Positions 29,014 through 37,798 of a DNA stretch of 64,000 nt are shown here, one piece after another. The notes beneath the pieces are model-generated. The model was not told the DNA's origin. It made no database searches and saw only the letters and a list, made by a program, of their open reading frames with translations. Each line of letters starts with the position of its first letter. Positions within the stretch are counted from its first letter, which is position 1. Source of the DNA: Affinibrenneria salicis. GTDB taxonomy: Bacteria; Pseudomonadota; Gammaproteobacteria; Enterobacterales; Enterobacteriaceae. The stretch spans positions 558,001 through 622,000 of the forward strand of contig NZ_VYKJ01000001.1 in NCBI RefSeq assembly GCF_008710095.1. Direction: 5' to 3'. The position numbers were made by a program, and so were the translations under genes.

Positions 29014-30249
29014 ATGAGCAGTGATTTGCGGATTAACGGCGAACGCCTGATGGCGTCATTACATGAGCTGGGAACCTTCGGCGCGCTGCCCGGCGGCGGC
29101 GTGTGCCGCCTGGCGCTGAGCGATGAGGACCGCCAGGGGCGGGACTGGACCCTGGCGCGTATGCGCGCGCTCGGGCTGACGGTCACGATCGACGGCATCG
29201 GCAACGTCGTCGGCGTTTACGCCGGGCAGATCGACGCGCCGCCGGTGATGATCGGCTCGCACATCGACACGGTGGCGACCGGCGGCCTCTATGACGGCAA
29301 CTACGGCGTGCTGTCCGGGCTGGAGGTGATCGCCACGCTGCGCGACGCGGGAATTCGTCTGCGCCGACCGGTGGCGGTGGCCTTCTTCACCAATGAGGAA
29401 GGGGCGCGTTTTCAGCCCGATATGATGGGCAGTCTGGTGTTCCAGGGCGGTCTGGCGCTGGAAACGGCGCTGGCTACCACCGGCATCGACGGCGTGACCG
29501 TCGGCGATGCGCTGCGTCAGATCGGCTACGCCGGCCCGGCGCCGGTGGGCGCCAACAAAGTGGACAGCTATTTCGAACTGCATATCGAGCAGGGGCCGGT
29601 GCTGGATGAAGAGGGCTTGTCCATCGGCGTGGTGCAGGGCGTGCAGGGTATTTCCTGGACCGAGTTCACGCTGGGCGGCGTGGCCAACCATGCCGGCACC
29701 ACGCCGATGCGTCTGCGCCACGACGCCGGCTATGTGGCGGCGCGTATTAACACCTTCGTGCGCGAACTGGCGCAGGAGTTGGGGGGCGATCAGGTGGCGA
29801 CGGTCGGTTACCTTACCTGCGCGCCGAATCTGGTGAATGTTATTCCCGATACTCTGCGGTTGACGGTGGATCTGCGCAATACCGACGCGGAGGTGCTGCG
29901 CCAGGCGGAGCAGCGGCTGTGGGCCTTCGCCGACCGGGCGGCGACGCAGGAAGGGGTGACGCTGACGCGACGCATGCTGGCGCGTTTCGAACCCACGCCG
30001 TTCGATACGGAGATGGTGGATCTGGTGGAGGCGCAGGCGCGCCGGCTGGGTCTGTCGTCGCGCCGCATGCCGAGCGGCGCGGGGCATGATGCGCAGATTC
30101 TCGCCGCGCTGTGTCCGGCCGGGATGATCTTCGTTCCCAGCGTAGAGGGGCTGAGCCATAACATCCGAGAATTCACCGCCGCCGGGGATCTGATCGCCGG
30201 CGCGAATGTGCTGCTCGGTGCGGTGGCGCAGCGCGCGCAGCGCGACTGA
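29014..30249 (+). CDS. M20-family amidase (N-carbamoyl-L-amino-acid hydrolase / allantoate amidohydrolase type)
   Basis: The 411-residue product belongs to the hydantoinase/carbamoylase branch of the M20 metallopeptidase family. Metal ligands are visible in GSHIDTVATGGLYDGNYGVL, FFTNEEGARFQPDMMGS, HIEQGPVLDEEG and the late histidine in GLSHNIREF; the dimerisation segment GVANHAGTTPMRLRHDAG is also typical. Enzymes of this group cut N-carbamoyl amino acids, ureidopropionate or allantoate, releasing CO2 and ammonia. It follows the importer and precedes a second carbamoylase. The start at 29014 has AAGGAA upstream. Substrate is not resolved by sequence. Confidence 0.85.
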   Translation: MSSDLRINGERLMASLHELGTFGALPGGGVCRLALSDEDRQGRDWTLARMRALGLTVTIDGIGNVVGVYAGQIDAPPVMIGSHIDTVATGGLYDGNYGVLSGLEVIATLRDAGIRLRRPVAVAFFTNEEGARFQPDMMGSLVFQGGLALETALATTGIDGVTVGDALRQIGYAGPAPVGANKVDSYFELHIEQGPVLDEEGLSIGVVQGVQGISWTEFTLGGVANHAGTTPMRLRHDAGYVAARINTFVRELAQELGGDQVATVGYLTCAPNLVNVIPDTLRLTVDLRNTDAEVLRQAEQRLWAFADRAATQEGVTLTRRMLARFEPTPFDTEMVDLVEAQARRLGLSSRRMPSGAGHDAQILAALCPAGMIFVPSVEGLSHNIREFTAAGDLIAGANVLLGAVAQRAQRD

Positions 30250-30282
30250 CGCCAGAAAGATTAATGATGAGGGAGAGATAAA

Positions 30283-31239
30283 GTGGCTCGTTATGTCAAT
30301 GTCGCTATCGGCCAGTTGGGACCGGTAAACCGAGAGGATTCGCGCGCGCAGGTGGTGGCGCGTTTAATGAAACTGATGCGAGAGGCCCGCCAACTGGGGG
30401 CCGATCTGATCGTCTACCCGGAGCTGGCGCTGACCACCTTCTTCCCGCGTTGGTACATCGAGGATGAGCAGCAGCTGGACAGCTGGTGCGAGGCCAGCAT
30501 GCCCGGGCAGGACACCCTGCCGCTGTTTGAACTGGCGCGGGAATTGCAAATCGGGTTCTGCCTCGGGTACGCCGAGCTGAGCGACGAGGGCGGCGTCAGG
30601 CGGCGCTATAACACCTCGATTCTGGTGGATAAAAACGGCGATATCGTCGGCAAGTACCACAAGGTGCATCTGCCCGGCCACCGCGAGCACGAACCGTGGC
30701 GCGCTTTTCAGCACCTGGAGAAACGCTACTTCACGCCGGGCGACCGTTTTTCCGTCTACCCGGCGTTCGGCGGCCTGTTCGGCATGGCGATCTGCAACGA
30801 TCGACGCTGGTGCGAAACCTACCGCGTAATGGGGCTACAGGGCGTGGAGATGGTGCTGATTGGTTACAACACGCCGGTGCATAACGCGCCGGCGCCGGCG
30901 CATGACGACCTGTCCCTGTTCCATAACCAGCTTTCCATGCAGGCCGGCGCATACCAGAACGGCACCTGGGTAGTGGGCGTCGCTAAGGCGGGGACGGAAG
31001 AAGGCGTCGATCACATCGGCGGCAGCTGCATTATCGCCCCGTCCGGCGAAGTGGTCGCCAGCTGCGTCACCAAAGGCGACGAAGTGGCGATCGCGCACTG
31101 CGATCTGGATTTTTGCCAGATCTATAAGCGCACCACCTTTAATTTCGATCTGCACCGCCAGCCGCAGGCCTATGGGCCTATTACTCGTCTGAAGGGCGAA
31201 ACGCTGCTGGCGGACGGCAGTCCGCGGGTAAAAAAATAA
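30283..31239 (+). CDS. N-carbamoyl-D-amino-acid hydrolase
   Basis: The 318-residue protein is a nitrilase-superfamily amidase closely resembling Agrobacterium D-carbamoylase throughout: YPELALTTFFPRW, NTSILVDKNGDIVGKYHKVH, PGHREHEPWRAFQHLEKRYF, CNDRRWCETYRVMG and LSMQAGAYQNGTWVV. The catalytic triad maps to Glu47, Lys127 and Cys171. It hydrolyses N-carbamoyl-D-amino acids, which are products of hydantoinases, to D-amino acid, CO2 and ammonia. A GTG at 30283 is the start, with GAGGGAGA upstream. It links this operon functionally with the hydantoinase hyuA at 39030. Confidence 0.9.
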   Translation: MARYVNVAIGQLGPVNREDSRAQVVARLMKLMREARQLGADLIVYPELALTTFFPRWYIEDEQQLDSWCEASMPGQDTLPLFELARELQIGFCLGYAELSDEGGVRRRYNTSILVDKNGDIVGKYHKVHLPGHREHEPWRAFQHLEKRYFTPGDRFSVYPAFGGLFGMAICNDRRWCETYRVMGLQGVEMVLIGYNTPVHNAPAPAHDDLSLFHNQLSMQAGAYQNGTWVVGVAKAGTEEGVDHIGGSCIIAPSGEVVASCVTKGDEVAIAHCDLDFCQIYKRTTFNFDLHRQPQAYGPITRLKGETLLADGSPRVKK

Positions 31240-31335
31240 TTATCCCCGTCGCGCGCCAGGCGGCCGGGCAACGCGCCGGCCGGCCGAAGAATAACGTCGC
31301 GCGACCGGGCATCCCGGTCTGGAGAAGGTAATTTA

Positions 31336-34300
31336 ATGGAAACACAGCTAATTGGTCAGGAAGTGCCGCGCGTGGATGGCCTGGCGAAGGTGAAAGGCAG
31401 CGCGATTTACGGCGACGATATTCACATGAAAAATATGCTGTACGGCGTCTGCCGCTACGCGGATATTGCGGCCGGCAGCGTGGAGGATATCGACCTGAGC
31501 GACGCGCTGCAGGTGCCGGGCGTGGTGAGAATCGCCACGGCGCGCGATGTGCCCGGCGAAAGCCATATCGGCGTGGTGATTGCCGACTACCCGCCGCTGG
31601 CGGATCGCAATATCGCTTTTCGCGGCGATGTGATCGCCATTATCGCCGCCACCGGCTATGAGGCGGCCTGTCGGGCGGCGGATCTGATTCGCGTCCGCTA
31701 TACGCCGTTTATCCCGATCGTCAACGTGGAAGAAGCGATCAAACCCGACGCGCGTCTGATCCACCCCGGCAGCGCCAGCAACATTATCAATCACCACCAT
31801 ACGGTGAAGGGCGATATCGACGCCGGCTTCGCCGCCTCGACGCATATCTTCGAGCGAGAGTATGAGGTGGGTTACCAGGAGCACGCCTACCTGGAGCCGG
31901 AATCGATCATCGCCTGGATCGACGATAACGAGCAGATCATGTCGCTGGCCGGTTCGGTGCAGAATGCCCACCGGGTGCGCGGCTTCGTGGCGAAATATCT
32001 GGGCCTGCCGCAGTCGCGGGTCAACGTAAAGCGCTCGGTGCTGGGCGGATCGTTCGGCGGCAAGGACGATATCATCGACCATTTGGCCTGCCGCGCGGCT
32101 CTGTTGTGTCAGCTCACCGGCCGGCCGGTTAAGTTTACCTATAACCGCGAACAGTCGATGCGCGAGAGTTACAAACGTCATCCGTACAAAATGAAATATA
32201 AGATCGGTCTGGATGACGAGGCGCGTATCCAGGCGATCAAGATTGACGTGCTGGCCGATGGCGGCAGCTATGCCGGCCAGACGCCGTTTGTTACCTGGCG
32301 CAGTTCGGTCCAGGCCGCCGGGCCTTACCGTATTCCCAATGTGCGGGTCGATGTGACCGGCGTCTATACCAACAATAACTACACTTCGGCGTTTCGCGGC
32401 TTCGGCGCGCCGCAGGTCATCCTGGCCAATGAGTCGCTGATGGATGAGGTGGCGGCGGCGCTTGGGCTGTCGCCGCTCGAACTGCGCCAGCGCAATATCC
32501 TTAAACAAGGGGATACCAGCATGGCGGGGCAGGTGTTTAGCGAACATACGGTCTCGGCCGAAGAGGCGCTGCTTACTGCGGCCGACAGCTCGGAATTTCT
32601 TGCCAAACGCGAACGCTACCGCCGGCTGAACGCGCAGGGCGGACCGATAAAATACGGCATCGGACTGGCGCTCAGCCACCGCGGCTGTTCGCTGGGGGCC
32701 GAGGGGCTGGACGCCTCATCGGCGCTGATCCAGGTCAACGCCGACGGCAGCGTGAATATCTCCACCTCGGTATCGGAAAACGGCCAGGGGTTGCAGACCG
32801 TCATGTCGCTGATCGCCGCCGAAGCCTTCGGGTTGCCGCTGGAGCAGGTGATGTTCAGCGAGCCGGCCACCTCGATGATCGCCGACGGCGGTTCCACCGT
32901 AGCCTCGCGCGGCACGCTGATGGGCGGCCAGGCGATCCTGAGCGCCGCCAACAAAATCAAGCGGCGCATGGCCGACGCGGTGGCGGCGCAACTGGGCGCC
33001 GACGGTATCGACCAGCTGGCGTGGCGCGACGGCAGGGTGTTCAACCTGAACGATCCGGCGCGCAGCCTCGATTTCCCGCAGGTGGTGACGCTGACCAGGG
33101 CCACCGGGGCCAATCTGTCGGCTTACGGCTGGCACGTGGCGCCCGATATTCACTGGGATGAAGAAAAGGGCTGCGGCAGCCCGTACTTTACCTGGGTGTA
33201 CGGTTGTCAGGTGGCCGACATCGAGGTGGATACCCGCACCGGCAAGATCACCCTGCGCGAGATCACCGCGGTGCACGACGTGGGCAAGGTCATCAACCGG
33301 GTCGGCTTCGAGGGCCAGGTCTACGGCGGAGTGGTGCAGGGGCTGATCGGCTACGGCATGCTGGAAGATTTCAATATCGAACAGGGCGAAGTAAAGTCGG
33401 AAAATTTCGACACCTACCTGCTGCCCACCATCCGCGATGTGCCGGAGATCAAGGTAATCGCGCTGGAGAATCATGACAAGGCCGGGCCGTACGGCGCGAA
33501 GGTGATCGGCGAGCCGGTGCTGGAACTGGGCGGCGCGGCGCTTAATAACGCGGTCAGCTTCGCGCTCGGCCGCTGGAACCGCACGCTGCCGCTGACGCTG
33601 GAGCAGGTGCGGCTGGGCTACAACCTGAAGAAACCGGTGCGGCAGAGCGAGCAGCAGGCGCAGTCAGGCGAGCATAAACAGGTGCTGAGGCTGAATACCC
33701 TCAGCATGCTGTCGCCGGCCAGTCTGGACGAGGCGCTGGCGATGCTGGCGCAGGGCGAGGCGCAGGCGATAGCCGGCGGCACCGATGTGCTGGTGCAGGC
33801 GCGGCTGAAGACCACGCCGGTGCGGCTGGTGAATATCGCCGGCCTGTCGGCGCTGCAGGGCGTGCGGCAGCAGGGCGACGAGCTGAGTATCGGCGCCGCG
33901 ACCTGTTTCACCGACCTGGTGGCCGATGCGCGGCTGCAGGCGCGCTATCCGCTGCTGGTGCAGGCGTGCCGCACCATCGGCTCTCTGCAATTGCGCAACC
34001 GGGCGACGGTGGGCGGCAATATCGTCAACGCGGCGCCCTGCGCCGATTCGGTGCCGCCGCTGATTGTCTATGGCGCCGAGGTGGAGCTGCGCGAACTGAA
34101 CGCCAGCCGCCGCCTGCCGCTGGCGGAATTTATTACCGGCACCTATCGCACTCAGCGCCGGCCCGGCGAGTTGCTGACCCGCGTGATCCTGCCGGCGCCG
34201 GAGCCCGGCGCGCTGCATACCCACTATTTACAGCTCGGGCGCCGCAATGCGGTCAATATCACCCGGCAGAGTCTGAGCGCGCTGTTTCGGCTGGACGAAC

Positions 34301-34557
34301 AGGGGCGGATTGACCTGTGCCGGCTGGTGGACGGCGCGCTGTTCAGCCATCCGCAGCGGTTGACGGCGGTGGAACAGACGCTGCTCGGCCTCCCGCCGAC
34401 GCAGGCGGCGATCGACCAGGCGGCGGCGGTGCTGGAGAACATGATGACCCAGGCGATCGGCGGGCGTTGGTCCGCGGTTTATAAAATCCCGGTCTATCTC
34501 GATATGTTTCGCCAGACGATGGCCGAACTGGCGGCCGGATGCGAGAGTAAGGAGTAA
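31336..34557 (+). CDS. Xanthine-dehydrogenase-family enzyme, fused molybdopterin and FAD subunits
   Basis: This 1073-residue protein combines two normally separate subunits. Residues 1 to about 770 form the molybdopterin subunit, with cofactor loops LGGSFGGKDD (about 236) and AFRGFGAPQ (about 353) and the catalytic glutamate in GEPVLELGG (about 726). After a charged, glutamine-rich linker (about 772-785), residues 790-1073 form the FAD subunit, with AIAGGTDVLV (about 813) and ATVGGNIVNAAPCADSVPPL (about 891). The order Mo-FAD differs from the FeS-FAD-Mo order of animal xanthine oxidoreductase. The 2Fe-2S subunit follows after 3 bp. It hydroxylates a purine or another N-heterocycle; the substrate is uncertain. 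Confidence 0.9.
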   Translation: METQLIGQEVPRVDGLAKVKGSAIYGDDIHMKNMLYGVCRYADIAAGSVEDIDLSDALQVPGVVRIATARDVPGESHIGVVIADYPPLADRNIAFRGDVIAIIAATGYEAACRAADLIRVRYTPFIPIVNVEEAIKPDARLIHPGSASNIINHHHTVKGDIDAGFAASTHIFEREYEVGYQEHAYLEPESIIAWIDDNEQIMSLAGSVQNAHRVRGFVAKYLGLPQSRVNVKRSVLGGSFGGKDDIIDHLACRAALLCQLTGRPVKFTYNREQSMRESYKRHPYKMKYKIGLDDEARIQAIKIDVLADGGSYAGQTPFVTWRSSVQAAGPYRIPNVRVDVTGVYTNNNYTSAFRGFGAPQVILANESLMDEVAAALGLSPLELRQRNILKQGDTSMAGQVFSEHTVSAEEALLTAADSSEFLAKRERYRRLNAQGGPIKYGIGLALSHRGCSLGAEGLDASSALIQVNADGSVNISTSVSENGQGLQTVMSLIAAEAFGLPLEQVMFSEPATSMIADGGSTVASRGTLMGGQAILSAANKIKRRMADAVAAQLGADGIDQLAWRDGRVFNLNDPARSLDFPQVVTLTRATGANLSAYGWHVAPDIHWDEEKGCGSPYFTWVYGCQVADIEVDTRTGKITLREITAVHDVGKVINRVGFEGQVYGGVVQGLIGYGMLEDFNIEQGEVKSENFDTYLLPTIRDVPEIKVIALENHDKAGPYGAKVIGEPVLELGGAALNNAVSFALGRWNRTLPLTLEQVRLGYNLKKPVRQSEQQAQSGEHKQVLRLNTLSMLSPASLDEALAMLAQGEAQAIAGGTDVLVQARLKTTPVRLVNIAGLSALQGVRQQGDELSIGAATCFTDLVADARLQARYPLLVQACRTIGSLQLRNRATVGGNIVNAAPCADSVPPLIVYGAEVELRELNASRRLPLAEFITGTYRTQRRPGELLTRVILPAPEPGALHTHYLQLGRRNAVNITRQSLSALFRLDEQGRIDLCRLVDGALFSHPQRLTAVEQTLLGLPPTQAAIDQAAAVLENMMTQAIGGRWSAVYKIPVYLDMFRQTMAELAAGCESKE

Positions 34558-34560
34558 AGC

Positions 34561-35019
34561 ATGCATCAGATAGAGCTAAAAATTAACGGGATTCGGGTGT
34601 GCGCCGCGGTGGACGATAATGCCCGGCTGCTGGATTTTCTGCGCGAGGATCGCGGGCTGACCGGCACCAAAGAGGGCTGCTCCGTCGGCGAATGCGGCGC
34701 CTGCACGATCATTATGAACGGCAGGGCGGTATGCGCCTGTCTGCTGCTGGCCGCGCAGTGCCACGGCGCGGAGATCACCACCGTCGAAGCGTTACGCCAC
34801 GATCCGATAGGCGTTAAGCTGCAGAATGCGTTCGTCCGCCACGGCGGGGTACAGTGCGGTTTCTGTACGCCCGGCGTGCTGATGAGCGCCAAAGCGTTGC
34901 TGGACGCCAACGCCCGCCCGGACGACGCTGAAATCCGTGTGGCGCTGGAGGGCAACCTGTGTCGCTGCACCGGCTATCAGCCGATTATCAAATCCATCAA
35001 AGCGGTGCTGGCGGAGTGA
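34561..35019 (+). CDS. Xanthine-dehydrogenase-family 2Fe-2S subunit
   Basis: The 152-residue protein holds two 2Fe-2S clusters: a plant-ferredoxin type (GCSVGECGACTIIMNG and VCACLL) in the N-terminal half, and a helical type (QCGFCTPG and LEGNLCRCTGYQPI) in the C-terminal half. It passes electrons from the molybdenum centre to the FAD in the upstream fused protein. Only 3 bp separate the two genes, so they are cotranscribed and made together. Confidence 0.95.
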   Translation: MHQIELKINGIRVCAAVDDNARLLDFLREDRGLTGTKEGCSVGECGACTIIMNGRAVCACLLLAAQCHGAEITTVEALRHDPIGVKLQNAFVRHGGVQCGFCTPGVLMSAKALLDANARPDDAEIRVALEGNLCRCTGYQPIIKSIKAVLAE

Positions 35020-35061
35020 GCCGTCCAGCGGCGTGCGCGCGGCTACAGGGGATAGAGTCCG

Positions 35062-35637
35062 ATGACGGAAAAAGTGTGCCTGATGCTGGCGGCCGGTTTA
35101 TCCAGCCGCATGGGGCAGTGGAAAATGATGTTGCCGTGGGAAGAGGGGACCGTACTCGACGGCGCGCTGGCGGGCGCCCTGTCGTTCTGCGACCGGGTGG
35201 TGTTGGTCACCGGCTTTCGCGGCGCGGAGCTGCAGTGGCGCTACCGGCGGCATGCGCGCATCACGCTGTGTCATAACGAGCGTTTTACCGACGGTATGTT
35301 TTCCTCGATTCGCTGCGGCGTCGACGCCACCGGCGACGGACCGTTCTTTCTGGCGCTGGGCGATATGCCCGCCGTCGGTCGGGATATCTATCGCGCGCTG
35401 TGGCGCCGGCGCGGCGATCGCTGTCTGATCCCGGTCTATGCGCAGGGTAAAGGGCACCCGGTGCTGCTGCCGGCGCCGGTGCGCGAGGCGGTGCGCCAGG
35501 CCAGTCCGCAGACGTCGATGAAGACGATTATCGAACGCTACGGCTGTCAGCGGGTGGCGGTGGCGGATCCGACCATCCACTGGGATATGGATACGCCGGC
35601 GCAGTATCGGCAACTGCTGGTGCGCTATAGCCAATAG
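35062..35637 (+). CDS. mocA: Molybdenum cofactor cytidylyltransferase MocA
   Basis: MocA converts Mo-molybdopterin to the CMP-dinucleotide form used by xanthine-dehydrogenase-family enzymes. The 191-residue product has the nucleotidyltransferase start CLMLAAGLSSRMGQWKMMLP, shared with E. coli MocA (YgfJ), and the metal-binding LALGDMPAVGRDIY and WDMDTPAQY. It follows the 2Fe-2S subunit by 42 bp, so cofactor maturation is coupled to the enzyme operon. E. coli keeps mocA in the same ygf cluster. Confidence 0.9.
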   Translation: MTEKVCLMLAAGLSSRMGQWKMMLPWEEGTVLDGALAGALSFCDRVVLVTGFRGAELQWRYRRHARITLCHNERFTDGMFSSIRCGVDATGDGPFFLALGDMPAVGRDIYRALWRRRGDRCLIPVYAQGKGHPVLLPAPVREAVRQASPQTSMKTIIERYGCQRVAVADPTIHWDMDTPAQYRQLLVRYSQ

Positions 35638-35728
35638 CAGAGGGACGGACGGTTACGCCGCGATCTTCCTTGCGCCGCTCTCGCTGATAACGAAATTTGT
35701 CAGTAATCCGGGGCGGCGGCCTCGCCGC

Positions 35729-37501
35729 TCAGGGTTTGTCGTTTAAACCGTACTTCTTGATTTTGCGATACAGGGTGGCGACGCTGATGCCCAGCTCCTG
35801 CGCCAGCTGCGCCTTATTGGCGCCGCGCTGCAGCGCCTGGGCGATCAGCTGATGTTCCAGCCGTTTCAGGCTGGGTGACGCCCCGCCCGCCGTTTCCGCC
35901 GATGAGATGGCGTCGGCCGCTGCGGGGCGCGGAGCGACGCCGTTCAGCGAGTGAAAGCTGGGCGGCAGCAGCGCGCGATCGATCACCTCGCCGTCCGGCA
36001 CGATATTAACCAGATATTCCATCAGATTGCTCAGTTCGCGCACGTTGCCCGGCCAGCGGTAGCGGCGCAGCAGATCCATTACGTCGCGGCTGACGCCGGG
36101 ATAGGTAATGCCCATTCTCCGGGTATGCATATTGAGAAAATAATGCACCAGGATCTCGATATCCTCGCCGCGTTCGCGCAGCGGCGGAATGCTGACCGGA
36201 ATGACATTCAGCCGGTAGTAGAGATCTTCGCGAAATCGCCCCTCGCCGATCGCCCGTTCCAGATTCTGGTGGGTGGCGGAGATGATGCGAATATCGACCG
36301 GCAGCGGTTTGCTGGCGCCGATGGGCAGCACCTCGCGCGTTTCCAGCGCGCGCAGCAGTTTTACCTGCAGCGCCAGCGGCATATCGCCGATCTCATCCAG
36401 AAACAGCGTGCCGCGGCTGGCGGACTGAATCAGCCCGATTTTGCCGTTGGCCGAAGCGCCGGTAAACGCGCCCTTCACGTAGCCGAACAGCTCGCTTTCC
36501 AGCAAATGCTCGGGAATGGCGGCGCAGTTGATGGCGATAAACGGCTGGCTGCGCCGCCCGCTTAGCTGATGGATCGCCTGGGCCAGCACCTCTTTGCCGC
36601 TGCCGCTTTCGCCGGTGATCATCACGCTGGACGGGCTGTCGGCGAAGCGGCCGATTAGCTGTTTCAACTGCCTGATCGGCGGAGAGTTGCCGATAAAACG
36701 GCCGAGCTGCGGTTCGGTGAGCGGATCGTCGGGCGGCGCCGAACGATCCGTCTGATGAAAGGCGAGCAGGAACAGCTGCAGGTTTTTTTCCGTATGGTAC
36801 TGGCCGATCACTACTTCCTGCTGGGCGGCGAAGCTGATGATGTGCTGCGCATGGCCGTTGGCGAACTCTTTGCCGGCCGCCAGCGGACGGATGGATACCG
36901 GCGTGCGGCTGAGCTGCTCCCAACGGGTGTTCAATTGCTTCAGCGCGTTCTGGTTGGCGAATTTGACCAGTCCCTGCTCGTCAAGCACCAGAATGCCCTG
37001 ATCCATGCAGTTGATTAGCGTGCTGAACAGTTGATCCATCCCGCTGGCGCCGGACTGGCTCTTCATCAGGTTGGCCACCAGCAGGGCCGAGATGTGGCGA
37101 ATATAATCGGAGAAGACCTCGATGTTGTCCTGCAGGCGCTGCTGCTGTTCCAGGTTGACCGCCGCCAGACTGATCACGCCCAGGCAGGCGCCCTCATGCA
37201 TGACCGGCAGGCCGATAAACGCCAGTTCGCCGCAGCGATCGTACTGGCCGCAGGTTCGACAGATTGGATCGTGGTGCGCATTGATGACGATCTTCTCTTT
37301 TTTCTCGTCAATCACGTATTTCAGCAGGCGGGTATTGGCGGACGGACGGCCGATTCGGGCGCTGTACGGCCCGCTGCCCGCCACGCGCAGCAGATGATCG
37401 TCGACGATTTCGACTTCGAGCTGTAATACGCGACTGAGCATCTGGGCAAAATGCCGGATGGTTGTCTGAATCTGCATCAAAGACAGTGTTCTGGCTGTCA
37501 T
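35729..37501 (-). CDS. ygeV: Sigma-54-dependent activator of the purine cluster (YgeV/UacR type)
   Basis: The 590-residue protein matches E. coli YgeV (UacR), the activator of the urate/purine genes. The N-terminal sensory part (about 1-250) begins QTTIRHFAQMLSRVLQLEVE, contains a cysteine cluster C81-x2-C84-x5-C90, and is followed by a PAS-like region (ILVLDEQGLVKFANQNALKQ). The central AAA+ domain has GESGSGKEVLAQAIHQLSG (Walker A), the GAFTGA loop that contacts sigma-54, and GTLFLDEIGDMPL (Walker B). A Fis-type helix-turn-helix ends the protein (LAQELGISVATLYRKIKKYG). It is divergent from ygeX, with a probable binding site between them. Confidence 0.93.
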   Translation of the reverse strand: MTARTLSLMQIQTTIRHFAQMLSRVLQLEVEIVDDHLLRVAGSGPYSARIGRPSANTRLLKYVIDEKKEKIVINAHHDPICRTCGQYDRCGELAFIGLPVMHEGACLGVISLAAVNLEQQQRLQDNIEVFSDYIRHISALLVANLMKSQSGASGMDQLFSTLINCMDQGILVLDEQGLVKFANQNALKQLNTRWEQLSRTPVSIRPLAAGKEFANGHAQHIISFAAQQEVVIGQYHTEKNLQLFLLAFHQTDRSAPPDDPLTEPQLGRFIGNSPPIRQLKQLIGRFADSPSSVMITGESGSGKEVLAQAIHQLSGRRSQPFIAINCAAIPEHLLESELFGYVKGAFTGASANGKIGLIQSASRGTLFLDEIGDMPLALQVKLLRALETREVLPIGASKPLPVDIRIISATHQNLERAIGEGRFREDLYYRLNVIPVSIPPLRERGEDIEILVHYFLNMHTRRMGITYPGVSRDVMDLLRRYRWPGNVRELSNLMEYLVNIVPDGEVIDRALLPPSFHSLNGVAPRPAAADAISSAETAGGASPSLKRLEHQLIAQALQRGANKAQLAQELGISVATLYRKIKKYGLNDKP

Positions 37502-37563
37502 TGGCTAAGCCCCTTACCGTCTGAATTCGGAATCGTTGGCGCGACGCGACGCGTACGGCGCTA

Positions 37564-37578
37564 TTCGCATTTTGAGAA
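37564..37578 (+). promoter_or_regulatory. Probable activator (YgeV-type) binding site upstream of ygeX
   Basis: TTCGCA-TTT-TGAGAA is a 15-bp near-perfect dyad related to the site at 41368-41382. It begins exactly 166 bp upstream of the ygeX sigma-54 promoter and lies 63 bp from the activator start codon, so the same site could also control the activator gene. Confidence 0.5.
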
Positions 37579-37729
37579 ATACCGCCGCGCCGTCCCGTTC
37601 GTGCGCCCACGACGCAGCAACGCGCCGCGTCGCCGGCATCCGCGCGGATGCCGCATGCGCCCGCGCGCCCGTTCATATTGTCACTGTTTGCGATTATTCG
37701 GCATTGATCTGACGCCGGCAACCACAAAC

Positions 37730-37745
37730 TGGCATAAATATTGAT
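37730..37745 (+). promoter_or_regulatory. Sigma-54 promoter of ygeX
   Basis: TGGCATAAATATTGAT fits the -24/-12 consensus TGGCACG-N4-TTGCW in the TGGCA and TTG parts; the C of the -12 GC is an A. Predicted start about 12 bp downstream, some 40 bp before the ygeX start codon. The divergent gene encodes a sigma-54 activator. Confidence 0.55.
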
Positions 37746-37798
37746 GAGATAACGGGAAATATGTCAGCACCATTTTTTACTGAGATCAGGATGTCACC

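Noticed and set aside
31348..32679. Minus-strand frame of 443 codons opposite the fused dehydrogenase
   Set aside because: Antisense shadow of a conserved coding region; low-complexity translation and no plausible ribosome-binding site.
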